Source: an uncultured Veillonella sp. (lineage in GTDB: Bacteria; Bacillota; Negativicutes; Veillonellales; Veillonellaceae). From it: a stretch of 7,705 nt of DNA. The notes under the pieces were generated by a model. It was not told where the DNA came from. It did no database searches and saw only the letters and a program-made list of their open reading frames with translations. Location: assembly GCA_900550455.1 (NCBI GenBank), contig URSE01000050.1, positions 1-7,705 of the forward strand, in the 5' to 3' direction. Position 1 is the stretch's first letter. Each line of letters begins with the position of its first letter. The position numbers and the translations under genes are program-made. Shown here in pieces: positions 1-6,560 of the stretch.

Positions 1-1247
1 TTGGTAGGCTACTAATTTGCTTGGATGACACGAGAAGACAAGTCGGCCTTCAATCATATGAGTGGCTATGATTGTAGCCAAATCGTCCCGATAGGCAAGA
101 GGTATTCTTTCTAACATATCGTCAAAAGTAAAAGTATCCTCTTTACCTATAAAGTATTGGTAAGCCTCGCGTATAGGCGCATGAGGGATTGTATCTAAAA
201 TAGACTCCCCTTCTAGTATACGGAAATGGAACTGTTCTAATACTTCTGCTGTAATGGAGGAAATGCCTCTATGTTTACTTAAAATCTTTTTATGTTCCTG
301 AGAAGCTTTGACTAGAATTGATTTTCTAAAGGATGTATCCAAGAGAAAATCCAGGTATTGCTCTTGTCCAATTCGGTCATTCGGTGCTAGTTTTACCAGG
401 CTAAGAGCTAGCTCCTTATCAATGGCATCCACAAAGGATAGGGTCAAGTCACTATCACAGACATAGGTTAATCCTTTAGCCTCCCATCGATCAGCTATTT
501 CCTGGAAGTAAAGAGGATCATTATGAATTTCCAAATGATCATGCCCCACATAATAGTCAGCTTGCCCCACCACCTTACGAAGGGCTCCTAAGAATTTTTT
601 ATTGCGGGCCTTCAAGTCATCATATTGCATAATCTTTGTACCAATCATAGATGCTACGTATTTAGCCCGTTGTACTTGATCTCTCTGTGGTGCTTCTGGA
701 TGAGGTCGATTAGCAAAGAGCATAAGTTGACGAACTTCATCCATGGTATGCCAGCCCGGATAGGTATTGTAGGAAAGGTAAGCCACGCCATGGTCTTCAA
801 GCAAGTCTCGTATAGTATCCAATATCCGATCCTTCACTTGGTCATCCACCCAAGAATAAAGACCATGAGCAATGATGTAATCAAACTTACCAAAGGATTC
901 ATCTAAATCCATAATGTTCTTATGGACCAACTTGATATTTTTAAGACCCAATTCGTCCACAATGGCCTGTCCTCCTTCAATTTGTTCTTGAGACAGGTCT
1001 ACTACCGTATAGTGGGCCTCTTGATTAAGGAAGGCTTGGGTGATGATATTTCCCCATAGGAACCACCTAACTCAAGAACCTTAGCTGTCTTGGCCGAGGC
1101 TACTGTCAAGCCAAAGAAACGGGCATGAGCCTCTAAGAAAGAGGCTGTCGTATAGGGAAAGGGTTCAGATTGATAGCCTAAATCACTATACGTATCCTGT
1201 GTAGATCGAAGCATTGACTCTAAGCCGATTAAATTATGGTTAGCCAT
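1..1247 (-). pseudogene. PKMT-like class I SAM methyltransferase, frameshifted and cut by the left edge
   Basis: Predicted SAM-dependent methyltransferase with a methyltransferase regulatory domain, related to the protein-lysine methyltransferases of Rickettsia. The ATG at 1247 has a strong AGGAGG site 6 nt upstream. The first 65 codons reach motif I (VLELGGSYG), then a one-base deletion in the G run at 1055-1052 shifts the frame and a stop follows at 1002. With one G restored, the reading continues as GNIITQAF and stays open to base 1, which I checked codon by codon: about 416 residues with no stop. In the restored numbering, VVDLS with ribose-binding Asp84 ends strand 2, FDYIIAHGLYSWV at 122-134 is typical of this group, and YVGHDHLEIHNDPLYF at 233-248 is the regulatory-domain signature. 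The rest would be the C-terminal winged-helix region. Motif I has Gly where Cys is common. It is either a recent pseudogene or a sequencing error. The target protein is unknown. Confidence 0.82.
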
Positions 1248-1253
1248 GGAGCA

Positions 1254-1259
1254 CCTCCT
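1254..1259 (-). promoter_or_regulatory. Ribosome binding site of the methyltransferase gene
   Basis: A perfect AGGAGG lies 6 nt before the ATG at 1247. It fixes the start and shows that the gene was under selection for efficient translation despite the present frameshift. Confidence 0.85.
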
Positions 1260-1267
1260 AAGAATCC

Positions 1268-1297
1268 TTTATATGCTTAATCATACTAAAATTACAA
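1268..1297 (-). promoter_or_regulatory. Candidate sigma-70/A promoter for the methyltransferase gene
   Basis: Reading leftward, TTGTAA (1297-1292) and TATAAA (1273-1268) are separated by 18 nt, matching the -35 and -10 consensus at 4/6 and 5/6 positions. The site lies between the upstream operon's terminator and the methyltransferase RBS, where a new promoter is needed. The predicted start would leave only a short leader before the AGGAGG. A TATGAT at 1285-1280 is an alternative -10 but has a poor -35. Confidence 0.4.
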
Positions 1298-1324
1298 GCC
1301 TTTTCATAGACACATGCAGGCTAT

Positions 1325-1368
1325 AAAAAAGCTAGATTAAACCTCAATGCAATGAGATTAATCTAGCT
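1325..1368 (-). terminator. Rho-independent terminator ending the operon
   Basis: On the minus strand, a 10-11 bp stem (AGCTAGATTAA pairing with TTAATCTAGCT) is extended inside by CTCA/TGAG around a short loop and is followed directly by six T residues (1330-1325). It starts about 9 nt after the GNAT stop codon. No T run follows the stem on the plus strand, so it acts leftward only. It separates the transporter operon from the methyltransferase unit. Confidence 0.92.
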
Positions 1369-1377
1369 CTTAGACTA

Positions 1378-1860
1378 TTATAGGGACTTTTCAAAATAAA
1401 TAGTTACATGCTTATTACCTGGTAAGGTAGTTTGCTGATATCTCCTAAAGCCCCAGGACTCATACATGGTACAGAGCCAGGGGTGCTCTGCCGCCGTCCC
1501 CAAGGTGATTTTAGGCGTCTTATAGAGATTTACAAGTACTTCTTCTAGGTGAGTTAAGGTCTTATAAGCATAGCCCTGTCTCTTATGATTAGGATCTGTT
1601 ACCACATGTCCTAAATGAGGATACAGGCTAGGACCAGGTTTCTTAGACCAAGGAAGGCGGAGGGATATGGATGATACCAACACATCATCCACCCAGAGGC
1701 CATAGGTAGGGAAATCCTCTAGCCACTGGTAGGAATCCTGAGGACTAAAGTCTGCCGCCTTAAAGTCAATACCCACCTCCTTAGAAGCTTGGTAGCCACC
1801 AACCAAAAGTTGGTGATAAGCCTCTCGATCACTTCTGTCTAAGAGTCTAAATTCTTCCAT
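1378..1860 (-). CDS. GNAT-family N-acetyltransferase
   Basis: Predicted cytoplasmic acetyl-CoA-dependent N-acetyltransferase of 160 residues, normal for a single GNAT domain. Motif A is visible as VVTDPNHKRQGYAYKTL (86-102), where KRQGYA is the acetyl-CoA pyrophosphate loop with Lys in the usual Arg/Gln position. Motif B is MYESWGF (132-138), with Tyr133 in the place of the usual general-acid tyrosine. An AAGGAG lies 10 nt before the ATG. The start is 26 nt after the ABC ATPase stop and the gene is the last before the terminator, so it is co-transcribed with the importer. GNAT enzymes in comparable B. subtilis operons (SnaA/YtmI with tcyJKLMN, SnaB/YxeL with yxeMNO) acetylate the amino group of S-modified cysteines after import. 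The same role here is inference from context, since the substrate cannot be read from the motifs. Confidence 0.88.
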   Translation of the reverse strand: MEEFRLLDRSDREAYHQLLVGGYQASKEVGIDFKAADFSPQDSYQWLEDFPTYGLWVDDVLVSSISLRLPWSKKPGPSLYPHLGHVVTDPNHKRQGYAYKTLTHLEEVLVNLYKTPKITLGTAAEHPWLCTMYESWGFRRYQQTTLPGNKHVTIYFEKSL

Positions 1861-1886
1861 ACTAGGGCATCTCCTTCTAACAAAGA

Positions 1887-2660
1887 CTACAAGGCTGCAG
1901 AGTCAACCGCTGTATCAGGCGGCAAGGTCAAGTAACGACTAAGGAATTCTCGGGTTCTCGCCTCTTTGGGATGGACTAAGATATCTTGTGGTTTCCCTTC
2001 TTCCACTACGCGACCACCTTCCATAAATACCACTTGATCTGCTACTTCAGAGGCGAAGCCAATTTCATGGGTCACGATAATCATAGTCACATTTAGTTCC
2101 TTTGCGATTTTCCTAATAACCGCCAAGACTTCACCCACTAGCTCTGGGTCCAAAGCAGAGGTTGGTTCATCGAAGAGAATGACTTCAGGGTCCATAGCTA
2201 AAGCCCGAGCAATGCCAATTCGTTGTTGTTGGCCACCGGACAATTGAACGGGGTAATAGTCGCCATAGTCTGCCATCCCTACCTCACTTAAGTACTTTTG
2301 GGCGATTTCCTTGGCTTCAGCCTTTTTAAGGCCTTTAACCGTCACGAGCCCTTCCATGATATTCTCCAAAGCCGTCTTATTCGAAAAGAGGTTATAGGAT
2401 TGGAAAACCATGGATGTGTGGCGGCGCACATTGAGAATTTCCTTCTTCTTTGCCTTAGCTAAGTCCACCTGAATATGGCCGAGGCGCATGTGACCTTGGT
2501 CTGCCTTTTCTAAAAAGTTAAGGGTTCGTAAAAAAGTAGTCTTACCAGACCCAGAAGGGCCTAGGATAACCGTCACAGAACCGCGAGGAACAGTAATATC
2601 AACGCCCTTTAAGATTTCGCGCTTCCCAAAGGATTTATGTACATTTGTAATTTCAATCAT
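1887..2660 (-). CDS. Polar amino-acid ABC transporter ATP-binding protein (cystine-type)
   Basis: Cytoplasmic ATPase subunit, 257 residues, that powers the importer formed with the two permeases and the lipoprotein encoded just upstream. All ABC motifs are intact: Walker A GPSGSGKT (34-41), Q-loop Gln87 in VFQSYNLF, signature LSGGQQQR (140-147), Walker B VILFDE (160-165) with catalytic Glu165, D-loop SALD (168-171) and switch His198 (THEIG). The opening MIEITNVHKSFGKREILKGV and overall length match the polar amino-acid family (such as GlnQ, TcyC and TcyN). There is no extra regulatory domain. The gene begins 41 nt after the second permease, with only a weak purine-rich RBS (AGAAGAAAG), and lies 26 nt before the GNAT gene. 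The importer class is firm. Cystine-type specificity is inferred from the binding protein. Confidence 0.95.
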   Translation of the reverse strand: MIEITNVHKSFGKREILKGVDITVPRGSVTVILGPSGSGKTTFLRTLNFLEKADQGHMRLGHIQVDLAKAKKKEILNVRRHTSMVFQSYNLFSNKTALENIMEGLVTVKGLKKAEAKEIAQKYLSEVGMADYGDYYPVQLSGGQQQRIGIARALAMDPEVILFDEPTSALDPELVGEVLAVIRKIAKELNVTMIIVTHEIGFASEVADQVVFMEGGRVVEEGKPQDILVHPKEARTREFLSRYLTLPPDTAVDSAAL

Positions 2661-2701
2661 ATGCTTTCTTCTTTCAGAATTCCTAGTAGGCTTGCCTAAT
2701 C

Positions 2702-3421
2702 CTAATTATTAACCTTCCCATGCTTATAGGCACTAGCCCAAATTTCTAAGCGATGGAACAAAAATTCAAAGAATATACCCAAGCTCCAGAAAATGAGGGA
2801 TACTACGATGAAGGTTTCAAAGTAGCGGGCATTAGTCTCCGTATAGAGCTTGGCCGCCCCAAACACTTCCATAACAGTAATGACAAAAACGATGGACGTC
2901 GATTTCATAGTGTTGAGAAATTGGTTGGTAAAGAGAGGCAAAGCAAATACAAGAGCCTGGGGTAAGACGATCCTGCGAAAGGCCTGGAACCAGGTCATAC
3001 CCACTGCATAAGCCGCCTCAACTTGGCCTTTAGGAACGGCCTCCAAGGCAGCCCGGAAGATTTCACTCAAGTAAGCTCCCGTATGGAGCGATAGACCAAT
3101 GATAGCAATGGCTATAGCCGGTACATGTTCAAAGGGAATATGAATTTTTTGCTCTTGGCTTAAGTAAAGCAAGAACATAGGAATCCCATAATAGACCAAA
3201 TAGAGGAGAACCATATTAGGCAGGCCCCGGCAGATTAGAACAAAGGCCTGACTCAATTGGGACAAGATCGGCACCTTGTTTTCTCTGAGAACACAGGACA
3301 AGAGCCCTAAGAGAGTCCCAATAATAACGGAGGAAAAGGTAATCTCCAAGGTCACCTTAATATAGGGTAGAACAAACTCAAAAGCGCCTACCATATAGGT
3401 TGGATCGATAATTGCTTGCAT
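2702..3421 (-). CDS. Amino-acid ABC transporter permease (second subunit)
   Basis: Inner-membrane permease of 239 residues, typical of the His/Glu/Gln/Arg-type (HisM/GlnP) permease family. Hydrophobic segments are near 15-45, 58-88, 100-120, 155-185 and 200-222. The conserved CRGLPNMVLLY (64-74) is the family's RGTP-like segment, and the EAA loop that docks on the ATPase runs from about 135 to 156 (EAAYAVGMTWFQAFRRIVLP). Start and stop of the two permease genes are almost joined: the first ends with TAA and the ATG follows after 2 nt. The RBS (GAGGA, 6 nt spacing) lies inside the upstream gene's last codons, implying translational coupling. The protein differs clearly from the first permease, so the channel is probably a heterodimer, as in HisQM or TcyLM. 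Confidence 0.93.
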   Translation of the reverse strand: MQAIIDPTYMVGAFEFVLPYIKVTLEITFSSVIIGTLLGLLSCVLRENKVPILSQLSQAFVLICRGLPNMVLLYLVYYGIPMFLLYLSQEQKIHIPFEHVPAIAIAIIGLSLHTGAYLSEIFRAALEAVPKGQVEAAYAVGMTWFQAFRRIVLPQALVFALPLFTNQFLNTMKSTSIVFVITVMEVFGAAKLYTETNARYFETFIVVSLIFWSLGIFFEFLFHRLEIWASAYKHGKVNN

Positions 3422-3423
3422 AA

Positions 3424-4140
3424 TTAATCCTCACTAACTAAGACTTGCTCAGGTCTTTCCTGAGTCAAGGACAGGCGTTTTTCCAAGAACCGTCCCAAGA
3501 GGGAAATGATAAAAATCAAAATACCATAAATGATAGCCGCATCAACGAAAAGTTCTAAATAGCGTTGACTATTGCCCCCTAGGAGTTCAGCCTTCCGCAT
3601 CATATCCACAACGCCTACATTAAAAATCAAGGCAGTGCCCTTAATCATGGATATAACTACATTAGTCAAAGGCGGTATAGATAGACGAAAGGCCTGTGGG
3701 AACACAATGCGTCGATAGGCTTGAAAATCTGTCATACCCAAAGCCTTAGCTGCTTCTTTTTCCCCTTGCCCCACTTGGCCAATGGAAGCCCGGAGAATCT
3801 CTCCGCTATAGGCCGCTATGTGGAGGGTAAAGACCGCATATACATAGATGAGACCTGGCAAGCCTCTTACATTGACCCCCACATGGCCCAGAATTTCTGG
3901 CACACCGAAATAAACCAAGAAGAGTTGAACAAGGAACGGTGTCCCCCGCATAAAGGAGATAAAAACAATAAGAATCTGGTTAAGAACTGGTACCTTATTC
4001 ACCCTTCCCAAGGCTATAAAAGCCCCTAAGATAGTCCCTAAGACAGCCGCTACTACTGCAATAAGAATAGCTACATGCACATAGGACAGGAGGATGGGAA
4101 AAGATTTAATCATATAGGATAGGCTAAAATATGCTTCCAT
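3424..4140 (-). CDS. Amino-acid ABC transporter permease (first subunit)
   Basis: Inner-membrane permease of 238 residues of the HisM/GlnP-like family. Hydrophobic segments fall near 14-45, 55-80, 95-118, 155-178 and 196-218. RGTPFLVQLF (65-74) is the classical family segment, and the EAA loop is at about 129-150 (EAAKALGMTDFQAYRRIVFP). It should form a heterodimeric channel with the permease encoded 2 nt downstream. The ATG at 4140 has only a modest AAAGAGA site 5-6 nt upstream, whereas the lipoprotein gene before it has a better RBS. The gene follows an intercistronic hairpin with a U-rich tail, so it is probably expressed at a lower level than the binding protein. Confidence 0.93.
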   Translation of the reverse strand: MEAYFSLSYMIKSFPILLSYVHVAILIAVVAAVLGTILGAFIALGRVNKVPVLNQILIVFISFMRGTPFLVQLFLVYFGVPEILGHVGVNVRGLPGLIYVYAVFTLHIAAYSGEILRASIGQVGQGEKEAAKALGMTDFQAYRRIVFPQAFRLSIPPLTNVVISMIKGTALIFNVGVVDMMRKAELLGGNSQRYLELFVDAAIIYGILIFIISLLGRFLEKRLSLTQERPEQVLVSED

Positions 4141-4160
4141 AGGACATCTCTTTCTAAATT

Positions 4161-4194
4161 AAGAAGAAAAGGCTGCAATGCTAGCATTACAGCC
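4161..4194 (-). terminator. Intercistronic hairpin / partial terminator between binding protein and permease genes
   Basis: On the minus strand GGCTGTAATG and CATTGCAGCC pair around a CTAG loop (4194-4171), a 10-bp stem with one U-G wobble, followed by TTTTCTTCTT (4170-4161). It starts 15 nt after the lipoprotein stop codon. The interrupted T tract suggests leaky termination, or a 3' stabilising structure, that lets more binding protein than membrane subunits be made. Such an arrangement is common in ABC importer operons. That downstream genes depend on read-through is inference. Confidence 0.7.
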
Positions 4195-4209
4195 ATAGGG
4201 GTAAATCCC

Positions 4210-5055
4210 TTACTTGCCTGGTTCTACAGTGTAGTCACCACCGAGGAATTTTTCCGACAAGTCTTTGAGGGTTCCATTTTCACGTAGTTTCTTCATATCT
4301 GCATCAATACGTTTAACTACGTCATCCATACCGTCACCCTTGCGAACGACGAAGTAAGTAGGAACGACAGCCAAGGTATCACCTACGATTTTAAGAGGTA
4401 ATTTCCGTTCTTTTACAGCGGATTCAACGATATACTTATATTCTCCTGCTGCATCAGCACGGCCAGTAGCTACCAAATTCAAGGTTTCAGCAGCGCCTTT
4501 ATCAGTGTAAATTAATTCGATTGGTGGCGCCGCAGTTTCATTGAACTTCTTAACCATATCTACGAATTCAGAGTTTGTCGTAGCAGCCACCTTTTTCCCT
4601 TGCAAGTCAGCCAAGGAATGGACGGAATTATTATCATCCTTTACCACCAAGTTACGGACGGAATAGTCATTCACTTCATTCGTGAATAAGTACTTAGCTT
4701 CCCGTGCTGGGTTGCGGCGCATTTGGTTGGCAATGAGGTCTACTTGGCCACCATCCATAGCTACAAAGGCTGCATCTGTAGACATAGGCTTGAATTCAAA
4801 GTGGAGGCTAGGATCGATTTTCTCGATAGCCTTAAGAATTTCCACATCATAACCTGTCAACTCCCCATTATCATCGGTATAGGAGAATGGTTTGGAGGTT
4901 CCTCGTGTAGCTACAACAATCGTTTTTGCATCTGAAGCTGCTGCTGATTTACTGGAACTATCATCCCCGCCACAACCAGCTATAGCCAAGGTGCCTAAAA
5001 TAGCTACGCCAAGGGTTACTAATTTAAGAATTTTTTTGCTTTTTAATGTAAACAT
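4210..5055 (-). CDS. Amino-acid (cystine-type) ABC transporter substrate-binding lipoprotein
   Basis: Extracytoplasmic solute-binding protein of 281 residues, anchored by lipid. The N-terminus has positive residues (KSKK), a hydrophobic stretch at 11-26 and the lipobox IAGC with acylated Cys28, then a Gly/Asp/Ser-rich linker to about 43. The SBP_bac_3 fold follows: PFSYTDDNGELTGYDVEIL (56-74), DLIANQMRRNPAREAKYLFT (106-125) with Arg118 in the usual carboxylate-binding place, and the second lobe with DLQGKKVAATTNSEF (150-164). The IANQ plus NP-x-R pattern resembles cystine and S-modified-cysteine binders such as TcyJ/TcyK more than glutamine or arginine binders. In the second lobe GRADAAGEYK has Glu205 where an Asp that holds the substrate amino group is often found. 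AGAGG lies 8 nt before the ATG. The exact ligand is not certain. Confidence 0.92.
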   Translation of the reverse strand: MFTLKSKKILKLVTLGVAILGTLAIAGCGGDDSSSKSAAASDAKTIVVATRGTSKPFSYTDDNGELTGYDVEILKAIEKIDPSLHFEFKPMSTDAAFVAMDGGQVDLIANQMRRNPAREAKYLFTNEVNDYSVRNLVVKDDNNSVHSLADLQGKKVAATTNSEFVDMVKKFNETAAPPIELIYTDKGAAETLNLVATGRADAAGEYKYIVESAVKERKLPLKIVGDTLAVVPTYFVVRKGDGMDDVVKRIDADMKKLRENGTLKDLSEKFLGGDYTVEPGK

Positions 5056-5165
5056 CTAATCTACCTCTTATAAAATCTGTTTCATATGTATCTCCAATGG
5101 ATACAAGTCTCTCTATCCCTAGCTTACATACTGGCTAGGAGTCCTACAGGGGGACAGAAGACTTC
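5056..5165 (-). other. 110-nt leader/gap upstream of the binding-protein gene with two small hairpins
   Basis: This gap between the MmgE/PrpD stop and the lipoprotein start holds two short inverted repeats: CCTAGC/GCTAGG with a 10-nt loop (about 5119-5140), and TGTATC/GATACA with a 7-nt loop (5087-5105). An 11-nt palindrome TAGGAGTCCTA lies at 5136-5146 and overlaps the first. I see no T run that would make a terminator, and no convincing -35/-10 pair. The only TATAA-like box (near 5070) collides with the RBS. The segment may hold an RNA-processing or regulator site, or nothing. Confidence 0.3.
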
Positions 5166-6539
5166 TTATATTAGGTCTAAGTCTCTAACAATGGAAGACG
5201 CCAATCGTTGCTTAGCTATCTCATATGCCTTGGGCTGATTCCAATCAGGCAAGGCTGTCATAAGATTCTTGATGGTCTTTTTATCCAAGCCCTGCTCCAG
5301 TTTGCCTACTATATCTGACAGGCTAAAGGGACGGCCTGGAGACCCCTTGGGTCTATCCTCTTGGCTAGTCCATGAGCGACCATCAGTAAACGTCACATCT
5401 ATGTGGGTTAGACGCACGTCTTGCGCCACCTTGGGCAGGTCGTTGTAACGATGGATCTTCGGCAAAGCTTTATGAAAGTCAGCTGGTGTTTTTTCCAGGA
5501 AAAAGAGTTGGTCTTTTACTTCCCCATAGGTGAGGACCTGCCAAACTACATATTCCAAGGAGAATTGGCCTTCGCGGCCGCTTACAGGTTGGCGGTAGTG
5601 CATGCCCTTAGCTGCCCCAGGAGGTAGGTGAATGTCCACCTTCTCTACATTGTCCCAGATGGAATTAACTTGCTGTCCTTTCATTTGGTTAGTATCCAAG
5701 TCTACTCGGAAATCATTTTTCCACCGGTCATAGAGAGCCTTAGCACAGGCCTCGCCGGATATACCAGCGGAGCAATAAGGGTGTTCTTTAGTCCAAAGAC
5801 CAGGGCTAATAATCTGCCCAGGCTTGAGCCAGTCCCTGGCAAAGTCTCCCTCTTGAATGATCCTATTAGCCGCCACCTTAAACCATCCCTCTTGCGGGTC
5901 AAAAGGGTTAAGCGCTGCCTTTAGCGTGGTGTCTCGCAAGAGCTCGTAAGCCCATACGGCGTTGCGGGCGGCTAGTCCTGCATGAAGGGGCTTGCCATCC
6001 GATCCAGACTGAAGCGCTAAGCCAGAAGACTGGGTTGCCGCCAGGGATAAGAGAGATGCTAAGTCCTCCCCTCCTAGACCTCGCAATTTTCCTATTGCCG
6101 CAGCAGCCCCCATAGGGTCTACCGTAGCGGTAGGATGCCAGCCCTGCAAACGGTAGGAAGGATTAATCAAGTAACCAAAAATTCCCTCCAGTTCAGCCCC
6201 AACTACATAGGCCTCTAAAAAATCCGCCCAAGAATCTTCCTCATCTAAGATGGCTAAGAGGGCTGAATAAATAACTGTGGAAAAATGCCCCTGTAGGTTA
6301 GCCTGTGCATCATCATAATCTAAATAGTGAGAGGCAAAGCCATAATATAAAGCTTTGTCACTGGCCTTAGATAGGTCCAGAAAGTTCTTAAGAGACCCAA
6401 CCCCTTCCTTATCAAAGGCAGCCGTCATGGCTCCTAAGTAATCAAGAAAGGCCTTCTGTGCCTGTTCCAAAAGATCTGACCTTTGGGCCACATCTGTGGT
6501 TTCTATGCAATTAATCAATTCCTGTGTTAAGGCATCCAC
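5166..6539 (-). CDS. MmgE/PrpD-family protein (YxeQ-like by context)
   Basis: Cytoplasmic protein of 457 residues, the usual length for the family, which includes 2-methylcitrate dehydratase, cis-aconitate decarboxylase and iminodisuccinate epimerase, enzymes acting on succinate-like polycarboxylates. Family landmarks are HYLDYDD (71-77), GWHPTAT (133-139) followed by a Gly/Ala-rich helix, SGSDGKPLHAGLAARNAV (177-194) and KEHPYCSAG (251-259). His135, Lys183 and Lys251 align with the conserved active-site His and Lys positions as I recall them. The first landmark continues as QGHFST, where HP is more usual. The start is GTG at 6539, with AAGTAGG 7 nt upstream. An in-frame TAA 12 nt before the GTG rules out a longer form. 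The gene starts 21 nt after the GST-like gene. The neighbouring importer and GNAT gene recall B. subtilis yxeQ, which sits in the 2-succinocysteine operon. The reaction here is unproven. Confidence 0.88.
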   Translation of the reverse strand: MDALTQELINCIETTDVAQRSDLLEQAQKAFLDYLGAMTAAFDKEGVGSLKNFLDLSKASDKALYYGFASHYLDYDDAQANLQGHFSTVIYSALLAILDEEDSWADFLEAYVVGAELEGIFGYLINPSYRLQGWHPTATVDPMGAAAAIGKLRGLGGEDLASLLSLAATQSSGLALQSGSDGKPLHAGLAARNAVWAYELLRDTTLKAALNPFDPQEGWFKVAANRIIQEGDFARDWLKPGQIISPGLWTKEHPYCSAGISGEACAKALYDRWKNDFRVDLDTNQMKGQQVNSIWDNVEKVDIHLPPGAAKGMHYRQPVSGREGQFSLEYVVWQVLTYGEVKDQLFFLEKTPADFHKALPKIHRYNDLPKVAQDVRLTHIDVTFTDGRSWTSQEDRPKGSPGRPFSLSDIVGKLEQGLDKKTIKNLMTALPDWNQPKAYEIAKQRLASSIVRDLDLI

Positions 6540-6546
6540 CCAATCA

Positions 6547-6553
6547 CCTACTT
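6547..6553 (-). promoter_or_regulatory. Ribosome binding site deciding the GTG start of the MmgE/PrpD gene
   Basis: AAGTAGG lies 7 nt before the GTG at 6539. The same heptamer precedes the GST-like gene. It supports the non-ATG start. The ATG overlapping it (GTGGATG) is in another frame. Confidence 0.6.
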
Positions 6554-6560
6554 ACTCATC

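Noticed and set aside
625..906. Plus-strand open frame of 93 codons
   Set aside because: It lies wholly opposite the methyltransferase, whose restored frame shows real domain motifs. There is no RBS and no recognisable protein.
1045..1060. Programmed -1 ribosomal frameshifting as an explanation for the methyltransferase break
   Set aside because: The sequence TATGGGGAAATATC does not form a canonical X-XXY-YYZ slippery heptamer in the right phase, and I saw no clear downstream pseudoknot. Family members are normally encoded in one frame.
5421..5924. Two adjoining plus-strand open frames opposite the MmgE/PrpD gene, and a minus-strand one at 5702-5902
   Set aside because: They are shadows of a well-conserved gene. 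The translations show no domain, and no start signals support them.
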